Assembly: GCA_964420405.1 (NCBI GenBank)
Contig: CAYQTL010000061.1
Coordinates: 1-30,885 of the forward strand
Length of the DNA: 30,885 bases
DNA from: CAYQTL01 sp964420405
Lineage (GTDB): Bacteria; Acidobacteriota; Thermoanaerobaculia; Thermoanaerobaculales; Sulfomarinibacteraceae
Direction of reading: 5' to 3'
Part shown: positions 30,569 to 30,885 of the stretch, piece by piece
Layout of the letters: the number at the start of each line of letters is the position of its first letter
Numbering within the stretch: the first letter of the stretch is position 1
Translations under genes and position numbers: made by a program
Notes under the pieces: generated by a model
What the model was told of the DNA's origin: nothing
Databases searched by the model: none
Seen by the model: only the letters and a program-made list of their open reading frames with translations

Positions 30569-30574
30569 GTCGAC

Positions 30575-30885
30575 ATGGCGACACGAAGGGTGAGCGATGC
30601 GGGGCTGCAGCTCTCTCCGGGGCTCCACGGCGCGGAGCTCGCCTCCCCCCGTCGCCGGCTCGCGGCGTTCGCGATCGACGTGGCGATCGTGGCCGTTCCC
30701 AGCGTGCTGGTCGCGGTCCTCGTGGCGTGGGCCGTGCTCGCCATCCGGGAGCCGGCCGCATTGGCCGCCCTCGGCGACCTCCTGTCGCGCCGGGCGGATA
30801 CGCCGGAGGCGGCGCGAGCAGCCCTGCGGGACGTGGTGCCGCTGCTGGTCGAGCACGACATGCCGGGCACACCACCCGAGACGGC
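30575..30885 (+). CDS. RDD family membrane protein, N-terminal part (cut by window edge)
   Basis: First 103 codons of a membrane protein. After a short variable start (MATRRVSDAGLQL) comes ASPRRRLAAFAIDVAIVAVP, the Arg-Asp signature that opens RDD domains, inside the first transmembrane helix (about 33-58). A soluble loop with SRRADTPEAARAALRDVVPL follows and the rest lies outside the window. RDD proteins are small membrane proteins of unclear, possibly transport-related, function. The chosen ATG has no ribosome site but lies at the start predicted from a -10-like hexamer. Confidence 0.85.
   Translation, partial: MATRRVSDAGLQLSPGLHGAELASPRRRLAAFAIDVAIVAVPSVLVAVLVAWAVLAIREPAALAALGDLLSRRADTPEAARAALRDVVPLLVEHDMPGTPPET

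Overview
The window is 30,885 bases of very GC-rich bacterial DNA (by eye around 70% G+C) with one 100-base run of N at 14017-14116. kdsB (CMP-Kdo synthetase) points to a Gram-negative with lipopolysaccharide. Several traits together suggest Acidobacteriota, possibly a Thermoanaerobaculia-like lineage: a zinc-ribbon/Hanks kinase/TPR fusion, a large secreted PKD-type protein, a GldC homologue outside Bacteroidetes, and many intergenic palindromic and hexamer repeats. That placement is inference; no rRNA, tRNA or other phylogenetic marker beyond partial pyrG is present.

Layout. 1-1103 (minus): kdsB then pyrG (cut by the window edge), with a good TTGACA/17/TAGGAT promoter. 1331-1915 (plus): a TetR-type regulator whose start codon lies in a palindrome. 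1922-3420 (minus): a saccharopine-dehydrogenase-like enzyme followed by a GldC homologue. 3853-7275 (minus): cinA, thpR, plsY and gpsA, a four-gene run in which every junction overlaps; plsY and gpsA are consecutive players in phospholipid synthesis. 7419-11486 (plus): a complete sodium-pumping methylmalonyl-CoA decarboxylase (carboxyltransferase, OadG-like, biotin carrier, OadB-like membrane subunit), the last with an unusual exported N-terminal domain. 11635-13808 (plus): glutamate formimidoyltransferase, then a DUF4388-like protein with a C-terminal domain resembling a small GTPase that has lost its P-loop.

13912-14394 is a repeat field (48-base tandem units around the assembly gap, then REP-like palindromes in alternating orientation). 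14422-15663 is a putative lipoprotein; 16269-19010 is a 913-residue secreted multidomain protein with a 17-glycine linker. 19220-21063 (minus) holds a small conserved-looking protein, an ECF sigma factor with a membrane-bound probable anti-sigma partner, and a short uncertain gene, abutting a decayed reading frame with an amber stop (21069-21338). 21691-24774 is the receptor-like kinase. 24971-25437 is a second REP field. 25433-29573 (minus) is a four-gene membrane/envelope operon (toast-rack-like protein, a GCGGGC-motif membrane protein, an SRPBCC-like membrane protein, DUF418). 29850-30386 is a DUF488 protein and 30575 onward an RDD membrane protein cut by the window end.

The most unusual signals are non-coding: hexamer arrays of GGGATC type that sit directly 5' of start codons on the coding strand and meet the G-quadruplex pattern; REP-like palindromes whose stems vary by compensatory changes; and three genes whose start codon lies exactly six bases after a -10-like hexamer, as in leaderless transcripts. 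No CRISPR array, phage, transposase or defence locus was found.
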